A stretch of DNA of 64,000 bases from Akkermansia muciniphila. GTDB taxonomy: Bacteria > Verrucomicrobiota > Verrucomicrobiia > Opitutales > Opitutaceae. Below, in pieces: positions 33,009 to 42,623 of this stretch. The notes beneath the pieces were generated by a model. The model saw nothing but the letters and a program-made list of their open reading frames with translations, did not search any database and was not told the DNA's origin. The translations under genes and the position numbers were made by a program. The DNA lies in contig CAMDHP010000001.1 of NCBI GenBank assembly GCA_945898185.1, positions 26,534 to 90,533 on the forward strand, written 5' to 3'. Each line of letters opens with the position of its first letter. Position 1 is the stretch's first letter.

Positions 33009-34090
33009 TTGTAGCGTCCGCGAAGATTATTGCGCAAAAGAATAGAGGCGAGGGCGATCAGGGCCACGATGCCCAGGAAGACGAAGGCTGTGCCGTATTG
33101 AACCCGCGAAGTGTATTCATTCTGAGGGATCTTGGAGGAGACCACGTAGATGTGGTAGGGCAGCGCCATGACGCCTTGGAAGAAAAAGTCGGATACTTTT
33201 TCCACATCCCAAGGCAATTTGTCGCGCACAACGTAAGCCGCGGTAAACATGATCGGAGCAGTCTCGCCGGCGACGCGGGCAATGCCGAGGATTGACGAGG
33301 TGAGGATGCCGGGAAGCGCGTAGGGCAGCACGTTGCTGCGGATGGTCTGCCACTTTGTCGCGCCGAGAGCGAGGGAGCCCTCGCGGAAGCCCTGGGGCAC
33401 TGCTTTCAGCGCCTCTTCGGACGCGGTGATGACCACCGGCAGCACCATGAACGCCAGGGTGAACCAACCGGCGAGCAGGGAGACATTCCAGTCAAAGAAA
33501 ATCACGAACATGCCGAAACCAAAAAGCCCGAAGACGATGGAGGGCACTCCCGCCAAGTTAAGAATCGCGAGTCGGACGAAGCGCACAAAAGCACCGTCCT
33601 TGGCGTATTCGCTGAGGAATATCGCGCTCGCGACGCCAAGGGTGAGTGCGATGGCCATCGAGCCGACCACCAACAACACGGTGCCGACGATGCAGGGCCA
33701 GATGCCGCCGGCGGAGTAGACATAGCTCTCCGACTTGAACTGGGGAGCGGGCTCGCCGGCAGCAAGAGCCGAGGCGATTCTGGACTCGCGATACGCACGA
33801 TACTCAGTGTCGCCCATCTCACGCTTCACTCCTCCATCCTCAAAAACATAAAGCGTCTCAGGCGCCTCGCTGAGGAAGGTGTTGGTGACATACGGAAAGT
33901 GCTCGGTGGATTTAAACGCACCGAAAACAGTGGATGACCCCTTCAGAATGATGTCGCCGAAGACCGCCAGGCCGGCGAGCAAGATGATGTAGGTCGCGAC
34001 CCGAAAAAACCAGAAGGTGGCGTTCTCAAACTTTCGTCCGGCGGTGGGGCGACTGGCAAAGGGATGGGCAGGCGTGCTCATGATAATCAA
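33002..34090 (-). CDS. pstA: Phosphate ABC transporter permease PstA
   Basis: [55 protein letters not shown]. Confidence 0.95.
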   Translation of the reverse strand: MIIMSTPAHPFASRPTAGRKFENATFWFFRVATYIILLAGLAVFGDIILKGSSTVFGAFKSTEHFPYVTNTFLSEAPETLYVFEDGGVKREMGDTEYRAYRESRIASALAAGEPAPQFKSESYVYSAGGIWPCIVGTVLLVVGSMAIALTLGVASAIFLSEYAKDGAFVRFVRLAILNLAGVPSIVFGLFGFGMFVIFFDWNVSLLAGWFTLAFMVLPVVITASEEALKAVPQGFREGSLALGATKWQTIRSNVLPYALPGILTSSILGIARVAGETAPIMFTAAYVVRDKLPWDVEKVSDFFFQGVMALPYHIYVVSSKIPQNEYTSRVQYGTAFVFLGIVALIALASILLRNNLRGRYKW

Positions 34091-35838
34091 CCGACGGAGA
34101 TGCGGTATTTACGAACGATTTTCTGCGCCAGATAGTTCAACAACAGGGCGATAAAGAAGAGCACCAAACCCACCACGAAGAGGGCGCGGTAATGAATGCC
34201 GCCACGGGCGACCTCACCCATTTCCTGCGCGATGATGCCAGTCATCGTGTGCACCGGCTGGACCGCGACCGCGAGGCCGGCAGTGAAGTCCGGAATAGCG
34301 ATGCGATTACCCGCGCAGAGCAACACCACCATCGTCTCGCCCATCACGCGACCCAAGCCGAGCAAGACCGCCGACACGATGCCGGAGAGCGCAGCCGGAA
34401 CGACGATGCGGACAATGGTCTGCAAGCGCGACGCGCCGAGGGCAAAGGACGCCTCCTTGAAGGCTCGCGGGACGTTGTTAATCGCATCCTCGGCCAGGGT
34501 GAAAATCGTCGGCACCGCGATTAGCGCGAGCAAAACGCCGGCGGTCAGTGCGTTGAGCCGCTCCGAATAGGGAAAGCCCGGTATCCAGCTGAGCGACTCG
34601 AATTGCGAGAGCGCGCGCAGGGTCTGGCCGAGCACTGCGATGCCGAAAAATCCCAGCACCACGGAGGGAATCGCGGAGATAAACTCGATCGCGGGCTTGA
34701 CCAGTTTTTGCTCCCGCGGGCCCGCGACTTGGTTGATGTAGATCGCAGCGCAGACCCCGAGCGGCACCGCAATAATAAGGGCGATGAGCGAGATCACCAG
34801 CGAGCCGACAAACAAGGGCACCACGCCATACCAATCCTGCCAGAAACTCGCGGTCAGCCACTCCCGCCCAAAAATGAAACTGCTGAATGACTTCGACCAC
34901 GTCACCGGCGTCAGCGGATCCCAAGCCTTGAGCCGCGCCTCGATGCCGGGGAACATCGCGACGTAGTCCTGCGTCAGCACCTTGAACCGATCCAGGCGGG
35001 GCTGAAGCGAGGCCACCGGCAGCACGGGGAGCTCGCGCACTGTCTCCTGCAAGGCGGCGGTAAACTCCCCGTTGATCTGTTGATAGGCGGGAAGGATGCC
35101 GGTGATGGCCGCGACCTCGGTTTTGAAATCAATCTCGCGGAGCTGAATCGCGTCGGCTTCGCCCTGCTTACCGGCCTGGATAAACTGCGAGCGGGCGACC
35201 TTGTAGTCCTCGTTTTCAATGTAGCGCGATTTGATACCGGTGGCGATCTCACCAAGATCGGAAACCAGACCGCGCACCGGGAGAACCGTATCGGAGTAGC
35301 GCTCGGCAAACGTATCAAAGACGGCGAGTTCGCCATTGATGGATGCGCCGAGAGCGGCGTCAGCCTTCTGCGCTTCAGCCAGCCGTGCCCGCGCCGAAAC
35401 CAAGGTGGTCGAAGTGGCGCCGCCCTCTGCGCCGGCAAGTTGCTGCACCGCGTTTTTAGCCGCCTCCAAATCGGCCTGAATCACCGCGCCGCGCTCCTCG
35501 CGCAACGTGGCCACCACCTTCATGCGGATGGCGAAGAGATAGCGGGTAAGCGCGGTGTGATCCGCCTCCTGCTGGCGAATGATATCAATATACTCCAGGC
35601 CAGCCTGACGGTAAACGCGCAGGCTTTCGCGATTCTGGCCGAAAAACGCCGAGCCCTCGCGGAAAAGGAAAAAGGTAATCAGCGCGAGCACGATCACGGC
35701 CACGAAGGCATTGCCGCCGAAAAAGACGCGGATGCATTCGTCAAACGTGAGGCCGAAGAAACGGGTGCGGGCCTTTCTCACCGCGAACGGCTTGGCCGGA
35801 ACGGCATCGGGAGAGACGGGTTGGACGTCAGACGGCAT
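34087..35838 (-). CDS. pstC: Phosphate ABC transporter permease PstC with large helical extracytoplasmic insertion
   Basis: [64 protein letters not shown]; start set at MPSDVQ. Confidence 0.94.
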   Translation of the reverse strand: MPSDVQPVSPDAVPAKPFAVRKARTRFFGLTFDECIRVFFGGNAFVAVIVLALITFFLFREGSAFFGQNRESLRVYRQAGLEYIDIIRQQEADHTALTRYLFAIRMKVVATLREERGAVIQADLEAAKNAVQQLAGAEGGATSTTLVSARARLAEAQKADAALGASINGELAVFDTFAERYSDTVLPVRGLVSDLGEIATGIKSRYIENEDYKVARSQFIQAGKQGEADAIQLREIDFKTEVAAITGILPAYQQINGEFTAALQETVRELPVLPVASLQPRLDRFKVLTQDYVAMFPGIEARLKAWDPLTPVTWSKSFSSFIFGREWLTASFWQDWYGVVPLFVGSLVISLIALIIAVPLGVCAAIYINQVAGPREQKLVKPAIEFISAIPSVVLGFFGIAVLGQTLRALSQFESLSWIPGFPYSERLNALTAGVLLALIAVPTIFTLAEDAINNVPRAFKEASFALGASRLQTIVRIVVPAALSGIVSAVLLGLGRVMGETMVVLLCAGNRIAIPDFTAGLAVAVQPVHTMTGIIAQEMGEVARGGIHYRALFVVGLVLFFIALLLNYLAQKIVRKYRISVG

Positions 35839-35910
35839 GGAATACGAAGTGAGCGGGGACGAAGGCGGGGCGCGGACGACGAGGCGGGAAGGCGATCGGC
35901 CGCAAAGCAA

Positions 35911-35943
35911 GAGGCCCGCCTGACGGTCGGTCAAGCGGGCCTC
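35911..35943 (-). promoter_or_regulatory. Hairpin between pstS and pstC (possible attenuator/processing site)
   Basis: GAGGCCCGC (35911..35919) inverted as GCGGGCCTC (35935..35943); weak T-tract on the minus strand. Confidence 0.65.
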
Positions 35944-35976
35944 CAGCAACAATTGAGTTACGAAACCGGGCAAGCG

Positions 35977-36786
35977 TTACTTGATCGCCATAAAACCCAC
36001 CTTCTCGACGATTTTCTGGCCTGCCTCGCTCAGGGTGAACTCGATGAACTTCGCGGCTTCGCCAGTGGGCTCGCCGTTGGTGTAGTAATAGTTCGGCCGG
36101 GCGTAAGGATACTTCTTGCTTAGCACATTTTCTTTGCCCGGCGACTGACCCTCGATGGAAACCACATGGATGCCGGGAGCATGGATATAAGCGAGACCGA
36201 CGTAGCCGATGCCATTCGGGTTCTTGGCCACCTCGGCGGCGATCTGCTCGTTACCCGCCATCTTTTGGGAGGAGGCGGCGTAATCGCGCTTCTTCATCGC
36301 GAGATCCTTCCAATCCGAATAGGTGCCAGAGGACGTATTTCGGGTGTAGATGGAGATCGTGCCGGGGCTACCACCGATGGCTGACCAATCGGTCACGTCG
36401 CCAGTGAATATTTGCTCCACTTGGCGCTTGGTGAGGTCCTTGAGCGTGCTGTTGATGTTCACGATCACGGCCATGCCGTCGAAGCAAACGATGATGGGCT
36501 TGAGTATGACACCCTTGGCGGCGCCACCGGAGAGCTCGGTGGGCTTTGCGCGGCGGGAGGACATGCCGATCTGGGCGGTGCTATCAATGATCGCAGTGAG
36601 GCCGGTGGTGGAGCCCTCGGCGGCGATTTCAAAGGAGACGCCAGGGTTGGCGGCCTTGTATTCCTCGGCCAGCATGGGGACGAGTTTGGCGCCGAGGGTA
36701 TCGGAGCCTTTGATGACAAGCTTTTGGGCTTGGACTGGCAGGGCGGTCACCGCGACGAGGGCGGCGAGGGTGAGGAGGGAGCGCAT
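35977..36786 (-). CDS. pstS: Phosphate-binding protein PstS
   Basis: Signal peptide; LVIKGSDTLGAKLVPMLAEEYKAANPG, NTSSGTYSDWKDL, NGIGYVGLAY. Confidence 0.93.
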   Translation of the reverse strand: MRSLLTLAALVAVTALPVQAQKLVIKGSDTLGAKLVPMLAEEYKAANPGVSFEIAAEGSTTGLTAIIDSTAQIGMSSRRAKPTELSGGAAKGVILKPIIVCFDGMAVIVNINSTLKDLTKRQVEQIFTGDVTDWSAIGGSPGTISIYTRNTSSGTYSDWKDLAMKKRDYAASSQKMAGNEQIAAEVAKNPNGIGYVGLAYIHAPGIHVVSIEGQSPGKENVLSKKYPYARPNYYYTNGEPTGEAAKFIEFTLSEAGQKIVEKVGFMAIK

Positions 36787-36869
36787 GGGATGGATTTGGA
36801 TTAGGAATTGAGTCTGGGAATCAACTGATTGGCAATGCGCCAGTCGGTTGCGTGCCAAACAGGTTACGG

Positions 36870-38279
36870 TTAGAACTTCGCGGAGAGATCGATCTGGAGG
36901 ACGTGAGCCTCGCCGAAGCCGTTGCCCCGGGAGACACCCGCAGCACGATTCTCCTCGATGTTAAACGAGTTGAAGTAGGTCACGGTGGAGGTGATGGCAG
37001 GCGTCCAGCTGTAGACACCGGAGAGGATGAAGCCCTCGCCGTTCAAGAGACCGCCGTTGAAATCGGAGTCGAGGAGCAGGGATGAGAAGGAGCCGTTGCC
37101 GATGTGGCGATACTCGGCGGTCAGTTGGTAGTCGCCAGCGAATTTGTTCTCACCGTAGCGGACGCCGAGGTTGTAGATATTAGAGTCAGCTTGGGTGGCT
37201 GCCTTGGCGGCAGCGACTTGGACAGGAGTGACCGCCAAGACGGGCACGCCCAGACGGCGGGCGCGGTCGTCGCCGAAGATGTTGTAGCCGTGGGTGGCGT
37301 AGAACGAGATCGGTTTTTCACCAAGGGCCGTGGTGTATTCGAAGGGCAAAAGAACCGTGGCGAGGTCGTTGTAAACGGCGGTGTCGCTGGCTTGGAGGGT
37401 CGGAGTATTGGCCGAGCGATCATGTGCAGAAGGCGCGGCGAAGGCAACGATTGTGGGCGCAGCCTTCAAAGAAGTGGTGGTGTTAACCTTGGCCGCATAT
37501 TCGACCTGCCCCATCAGCAACATAGAAGGCTCGACGGTGTTGTTGACGGCAGAGCCGGAGGTGACGCCCGCGATAGGTGCATTGTCGTTCAACACGAACT
37601 GCCCGGCGCGAATCGATAAGGTGGATTCCTTGAGGCCGACATCGTTGTAAACGAGCTCTTCGGCGACACCCTCGAAGTTGATATCAGAATCAATCCAGAA
37701 TCCGTTGACGCCGGGGTTGAAGAACTTGTGCGGTAGCTTGCCGAGGCGGAGATCCAAGGCGTCAGCGCCGAGCAAGTCGGAATCGCGATAGTTCAGGTAG
37801 GCCTGGCCGAAGTAAACCACATCGCCGGTCTTATCAAAGTTATCGGTGCCGCCGCCGAGATCGGCATTGGTCGAGGTAGCGCCGCTGGCCGTCTCTAGGC
37901 GGAACCCGGCGGACCATTTGGGCCCGAGGTCGGCGAGGGCTCCGAAGCGGATGCGATAACGGTAGCGATTGCGATCCTTGTCGCCGGCAGCAACGGCGGG
38001 ATTGGCTTGCTCGTTATCGTTTTGGTAACGCACCCGGGCATCGCCGCTGATTTTCAGCTTGGTGATGTTGGAGGCGATATCGAGTTTACCGGCGGAGGTC
38101 TGGGTCGCGAAGTCGCGACCGAGGTCGGCCCGGATGTCCTCGGCTTCCTGATCGTTTAGGATGCCTTTTTTGACAAGGGCGTCTATGAGAGCGCCGCTGT
38201 CTTGGGCGCAGGCAATGGAGCCGGCACCGATGGCCAGGCTGCCGAGCAGCACAAGCGTCCTGAGGGAATTCTTAATCAT
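36870..38279 (-). CDS. Outer-membrane porin, first gene of the phosphate operon
   Basis: Signal peptide; KISGDARVRYQNDNEQ..; beta-barrel alternation; C-terminal ..HVLQIDLSAKF with terminal Phe. Confidence 0.85.
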   Translation of the reverse strand: MIKNSLRTLVLLGSLAIGAGSIACAQDSGALIDALVKKGILNDQEAEDIRADLGRDFATQTSAGKLDIASNITKLKISGDARVRYQNDNEQANPAVAAGDKDRNRYRYRIRFGALADLGPKWSAGFRLETASGATSTNADLGGGTDNFDKTGDVVYFGQAYLNYRDSDLLGADALDLRLGKLPHKFFNPGVNGFWIDSDINFEGVAEELVYNDVGLKESTLSIRAGQFVLNDNAPIAGVTSGSAVNNTVEPSMLLMGQVEYAAKVNTTTSLKAAPTIVAFAAPSAHDRSANTPTLQASDTAVYNDLATVLLPFEYTTALGEKPISFYATHGYNIFGDDRARRLGVPVLAVTPVQVAAAKAATQADSNIYNLGVRYGENKFAGDYQLTAEYRHIGNGSFSSLLLDSDFNGGLLNGEGFILSGVYSWTPAITSTVTYFNSFNIEENRAAGVSRGNGFGEAHVLQIDLSAKF

Positions 38280-38352
38280 GGGTTTGGTTGGTTACTGATA
38301 GGGCAAATCCGATCTTTTAAATGTTTTACCCTACATGACCATGATGGGCCCA

Positions 38353-38396
38353 TGTTACGAACAGATGGATTAATTGTTACGAAAAGATGATCTATT
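38353..38396 (-). promoter_or_regulatory. Candidate Pho-type operator (22-bp direct repeat)
   Basis: TGTTACGAACAGATG (38353..38367) and TGTTACGAAAAGATG (38375..38389), 22 bp start-to-start, upstream of the porin start. Confidence 0.55.
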
Positions 38397-38498
38397 GATT
38401 TTTTGACTTTTTTTAAAATTCCTCGGCCCTAAAGAGGCCCTAGGTTACCGCGTCGTCACAAAATAACCGCAGACAGAGACACCCTCGGTGCAAATCCA

Positions 38499-41153
38499 TC
38501 AACCCGTCGTCTCGGCCTCCTCCTGCGCACCGGTCAACTGCACTAACGCCCGCAACGACACAAAATGCTGGGTCAGGTCGAAGTCGCCGCCGTGCCCGTC
38601 CATGACCTGATTAAAGAGGTTTTTCTTCGATGCCTTGAGCGCCTCGATGCGCTCCTCAATGGTGCCGGCCGTAACCATGCGGTAAACAAACACCGTGCTC
38701 TTCTGACCGAGCCGATGCACGCGATCCACCGCCTGGGCCTCGACCGCAGGATTCCACCATGGGTCGAGCAGGAAAACGTAATCCGCCGCATGTAAGGTAA
38801 TGCCGGTGCCGGCGGCCTTGAGCGAGACAAGCATCACCGCCGCACCCTCCCCGGCTTGGAAGGATTGCACCGGTTTGAGGCGGTCCAGCGTCATGCCGGT
38901 AAGCTCGTAGCGCGGCAGATCAGGGAATTGCTGCGTGAGCGCCTCTTTCACCCGGTCGAGCAACATAACGAACTGCGAGAAAATCACGACCTTGTGCTTG
39001 CTCGCCAGGATCTCGGTGAGCTTTTCCACCAGGAGCGTGATCTTGCCCGAGTCCGACAGCGGCGACTTACGCCACGGCAACATGTCGGGATCACAACAAA
39101 CCTGGCGCAAACGCGTGAGCAGGGCGAGGAAGCCGAAGCTCTTTTCCCGCATCGCCGCCCCGACGTCGTCGCCAAGGCGGGAGAGTCCCTCGTTGCAAAT
39201 TTGGGCGTATTCCGAGCGCTGCACATCGGTGAGCGGACAGATGAGCTCCATTTCCACCTTGGGCGGCAACTCCGTGGCAACCTCCGTCTTGGTGCGGCGC
39301 AGCATGAAGGGCCCAAGCTGCGCCCGCAGGCGTGACAGGGTGCCTCCACGGTCCGTGTTGATCGCCGCCTCGAAGGCTGACCGCGAGCCGAGCAAGCCCG
39401 GAAGCAGATAACGAAAAATGGACCACAGATCGAGCTGCCGGTTCTCCAGCGGCGTGCCGCTCAGAACGATGCGGTGATCCGCTCGGATGGCGAAACAGGT
39501 TTGAGCGACCTTTGCGTCCGGATTTTTAATGAACTGGCCTTCATCGAGCACCGCGTAGCCGAAGCGTTGCTTTTCCAGATGACTCCGGTGTTTGCGCAAC
39601 TGGGTGTAACTGGAGAGCCAGACGCAAGGCGCAGGGCGCGACGAGAAATCGCGCCCGGTCTTCAGCACGTCCACCGCCAGTTCGGGATGAAAGCGGTGGA
39701 TTTCCTCCTGCCAAACCGGCACCACACTTGCCGGGCAAACGATGAGGGTCGGGAGATTGTCAATACGCCGCGTAGCAAGAAGCGTGATGACCTGAAGGGT
39801 CTTGCCCAAACCCATCTCGTCCGCGAGCAAACCATGGCAACCATTCTCGCAAAGATGTTGCAACCACTCGACCCCGCGGCGCTGGTAGGGGCGCAGGCGC
39901 TCGGGCAACTCCGGCGCGTGCTTGGGACCCGCCAGCACCGTTTCCCGCCAGGCAGCCAGCTCGGGCGAGAGCATGACCTTAAAGCGAGCGTCATTAAAAA
40001 GAGAGAAGAGCATATACGGCGCGAGCGCGCCCTCGCCATTCGTCTCGACCGTGCTCTTTTGCCACGCTTTCACCGCCGCCAGCCGATCCACCGGAAGACT
40101 CACGATACCCACGCTCGGCAAAATGACCGGCGTGGTGTTTTTCGCTGTTAGCAGCGCCACCTCGGCTTCGGTAAGCAGGCGTTCGCCCGCCTTAAAAATC
40201 CACCTCAAATCCAGCGCCGACTCCACGCCCGAGCCGCGCCCGCCGCGCTTCATCGTGCCAGCCGTCGCCTCGATCGTGATCTCCTGCGTTCCCTTCAACA
40301 GGAGCAAGGATGCGGCGTCCAGTTCGACCCCGAAAAGCCGTTTCCAAGCAGGGAGTGTCGTCTTGAGGAAGTTGGGGATCTCCGCGACCGAAGACATCAG
40401 ATAACGCCCCGTCTCCTGCTTGTAAACGAAGTGCGCTTTTCGCGCATAGGAAGCGAGGCCGATGAGCTTCGCCCGCTCGCTGGAACTCACCGCAGGCACG
40501 CCCTGGCCATGCGCCGCCGGCCCCAGTGCGGGCACGCGAGATTTGTCGGCCGTCACCCAATACGCCTGAAATTTGAGCCCCTCCTCAATCGTGATAAACC
40601 ACAGCAAAAGCGATCGCGCAGCCTGCGTCGCGGATGGGGTCGCCCTGGCGTTTACCGGAGTGCCATTCAAGCGCGCCGCAACCGTCGCCGGCTTGGCCGC
40701 CGCAGGGCCGGCGACCACAGAAGGGGACGGCCGGTATTTCTCGCCCGCGGGGGCGGGATTTGCTTCGTTTTTTAAAGGCCGGGACACCGGCGCCACCTCG
40801 GGCAACGCATCAGGCAGGGGCGACATTTCATCGGCCACGAGTTCCTCGATTTCGTGCAGTCCAGCGACCGCCAGCGCATGCGCCGCATCGGTATCGGTCG
40901 ATGAGGAGCGCACCGAAAACCCCTTCTCCGCCCACTCAATGACCGCATATTCGTCGTGCTTTTCAATGCGGCGATGCACGATCGCATCGCCCGTCGTCAA
41001 CTCCACTTCACGCACCTCACCATCACGGTAGATAGCGTGGCCCCGCTCCAGTTGGTCGGCCGTGAAATACGTCTCCCAATTGTGCTCCAAACGACTGAAC
41101 CAATACTCCAGTGAGTGAGGGGTGTAGACTCGCTTCGGGCCGTGGTTTTGCAT
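38499..41153 (-). CDS. SNF2-family DEAD/DEAH helicase
   Basis: LLADEMGLGKTLQVITLLA, VLDEGQFIKNPDAK, LSGTPLENRQLDLWSIF, LLDPWWNPAVEAQAVDRVHRLGQ. Confidence 0.94.
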   Translation of the reverse strand: MQNHGPKRVYTPHSLEYWFSRLEHNWETYFTADQLERGHAIYRDGEVREVELTTGDAIVHRRIEKHDEYAVIEWAEKGFSVRSSSTDTDAAHALAVAGLHEIEELVADEMSPLPDALPEVAPVSRPLKNEANPAPAGEKYRPSPSVVAGPAAAKPATVAARLNGTPVNARATPSATQAARSLLLWFITIEEGLKFQAYWVTADKSRVPALGPAAHGQGVPAVSSSERAKLIGLASYARKAHFVYKQETGRYLMSSVAEIPNFLKTTLPAWKRLFGVELDAASLLLLKGTQEITIEATAGTMKRGGRGSGVESALDLRWIFKAGERLLTEAEVALLTAKNTTPVILPSVGIVSLPVDRLAAVKAWQKSTVETNGEGALAPYMLFSLFNDARFKVMLSPELAAWRETVLAGPKHAPELPERLRPYQRRGVEWLQHLCENGCHGLLADEMGLGKTLQVITLLATRRIDNLPTLIVCPASVVPVWQEEIHRFHPELAVDVLKTGRDFSSRPAPCVWLSSYTQLRKHRSHLEKQRFGYAVLDEGQFIKNPDAKVAQTCFAIRADHRIVLSGTPLENRQLDLWSIFRYLLPGLLGSRSAFEAAINTDRGGTLSRLRAQLGPFMLRRTKTEVATELPPKVEMELICPLTDVQRSEYAQICNEGLSRLGDDVGAAMREKSFGFLALLTRLRQVCCDPDMLPWRKSPLSDSGKITLLVEKLTEILASKHKVVIFSQFVMLLDRVKEALTQQFPDLPRYELTGMTLDRLKPVQSFQAGEGAAVMLVSLKAAGTGITLHAADYVFLLDPWWNPAVEAQAVDRVHRLGQKSTVFVYRMVTAGTIEERIEALKASKKNLFNQVMDGHGGDFDLTQHFVSLRALVQLTGAQEEAETTG

Positions 41154-41202
41154 CCGCGAAAAGGTGAACGGTAGGTTTCGCGCAAGCCCGTTCAACCTAA
41201 AT

Positions 41203-42501
41203 CTACCCGCACAACAGATCCGCCAGCGCCGCCTGCGTTCGCGCCGCCGCCCCGCGATTGCCTTCGTGCCAATTTCGCCCCGCCGCACCCATTTGAGCTC
41301 GCGCTGCATCATCCGCCCAAAGCAAAAGAATCTCTCGCGCCAGCTCCGGCACATCCTCCACCCGCCGCGCTGCTCCCGCCGCCAGCAACTCCGCCGTGAT
41401 CACGCGAAAGCTCGCTGTTCCCGGACCGAACAACACCGCCCGGCCCCGCGCCGCCGCCTCCACCGGCGTCTGCCCTTCCGTGTGCGGTGCCAGCGTCTTG
41501 CCCACGAACACCACCGCGGCCAGCGCGAGCAAACGCTGGAGCTCCCCCGTCGTATCCGCCACCGCCACGTCCACACTGTCACCGACTGCAGCAGGCCCGC
41601 TCGAGCGGATATGATACCGCACGCCTTGCGCCTTCAAAAACTCCTCAATCTCGCCGCGTCGTTCCGCATGTCGCGGCACAATCAAAAGCTTCGCCGCCCG
41701 TCCTGCCTCGGTCGCCCGCAATGCCCGCCATGCCGACACCAGGGCCGCCTCCTCACCCGGCCAGGTCGAGGCGCCCATCAGAATGCGCGCCTCGCCCAAA
41801 CCTAACTCCGCCCTGAACCGCGCCTGCTCAGCGTCCGACACCGGCGGGAGCTCCACATCGAGCTTGAGATTGCCCGTCACGATTATCCTTTCCCGCGACA
41901 CACCGAACTTGGCAAAGCGCTCCGCGTCGCCCGCGCTCGCCGCCAGCACTCGGGTCAGCCCGCGCGTGAGCAATCGCGCCCACGGACCGAGTTTGCTCAT
42001 GCGGCGAAAACTCCGGTCCGAGAGCCGGGCGTTCACCGCCGCCACTGGCACTCCGCGCGACGCCGCCTGCGCGAGGTGCTCCGGCCAGCGTTCGCCTTCA
42101 GTTAAAATCACCAAATCCGGCTCGACCGCCCGCCAGGTCCGCCGGGCCGTGAACCAGCAATCCAGAGGGAAATACCCAAGTCCGATCACCGCCGCCCTCA
42201 CTGCGTAACGTTGCGCCGCGAGCGCATACGCCGTGCTGGTGGTTGTGGTGAGGTAAACCTCTACCGTCGTATCATTAGCCCAGCCATCCAACAACGGCGC
42301 GATCGCCAGCATTTCGCCCACGCTAACCGCCTGCAGCCAGATTCGCCGCACTCCCGCACGTTTGGCGGGCAATACCGGCGTGGCGCCAAAGCGTTGTCCG
42401 AAGTGCGCCGCATACCCGCCCCGCCGCCGCATCCGCAACAGGTAGTAGGGCGCGGCCAGGAGCGCGGCCGGGAGAAAAAGCAGGCGATAGAGCCAGAGCA
42501 T
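41203..42501 (-). CDS. waaA: 3-deoxy-D-manno-octulosonic acid transferase (WaaA/KdtA)
   Basis: IWLQAVSVGEMLAIAPLL, GERWPEHLAQAASRGVPVAAVNARLSDRSFRR, GHT/Q-like TEGQTPVEAAARGRAVLFGPG. Confidence 0.92.
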   Translation of the reverse strand: MLWLYRLLFLPAALLAAPYYLLRMRRRGGYAAHFGQRFGATPVLPAKRAGVRRIWLQAVSVGEMLAIAPLLDGWANDTTVEVYLTTTTSTAYALAAQRYAVRAAVIGLGYFPLDCWFTARRTWRAVEPDLVILTEGERWPEHLAQAASRGVPVAAVNARLSDRSFRRMSKLGPWARLLTRGLTRVLAASAGDAERFAKFGVSRERIIVTGNLKLDVELPPVSDAEQARFRAELGLGEARILMGASTWPGEEAALVSAWRALRATEAGRAAKLLIVPRHAERRGEIEEFLKAQGVRYHIRSSGPAAVGDSVDVAVADTTGELQRLLALAAVVFVGKTLAPHTEGQTPVEAAARGRAVLFGPGTASFRVITAELLAAGAARRVEDVPELAREILLLWADDAARAQMGAAGRNWHEGNRGAAARTQAALADLLCG

Positions 42502-42623
42502 TTAGTAAATGGGCAAAAAGGTGAATGGTCTAGGAACCTCATCCGCCCGCCGCGCTCAAAACAATTCCCTCGTCTCGCTTTCCCGTTCTCTTCCCGCTTT
42601 TCATTCCCCACCCACCCTTTCCC

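Noticed and set aside
35080-36123. 347-aa plus-strand ORF over pstC/pstS
   Set aside because: Antisense shadow crossing two well-supported genes and their intergenic hairpin.
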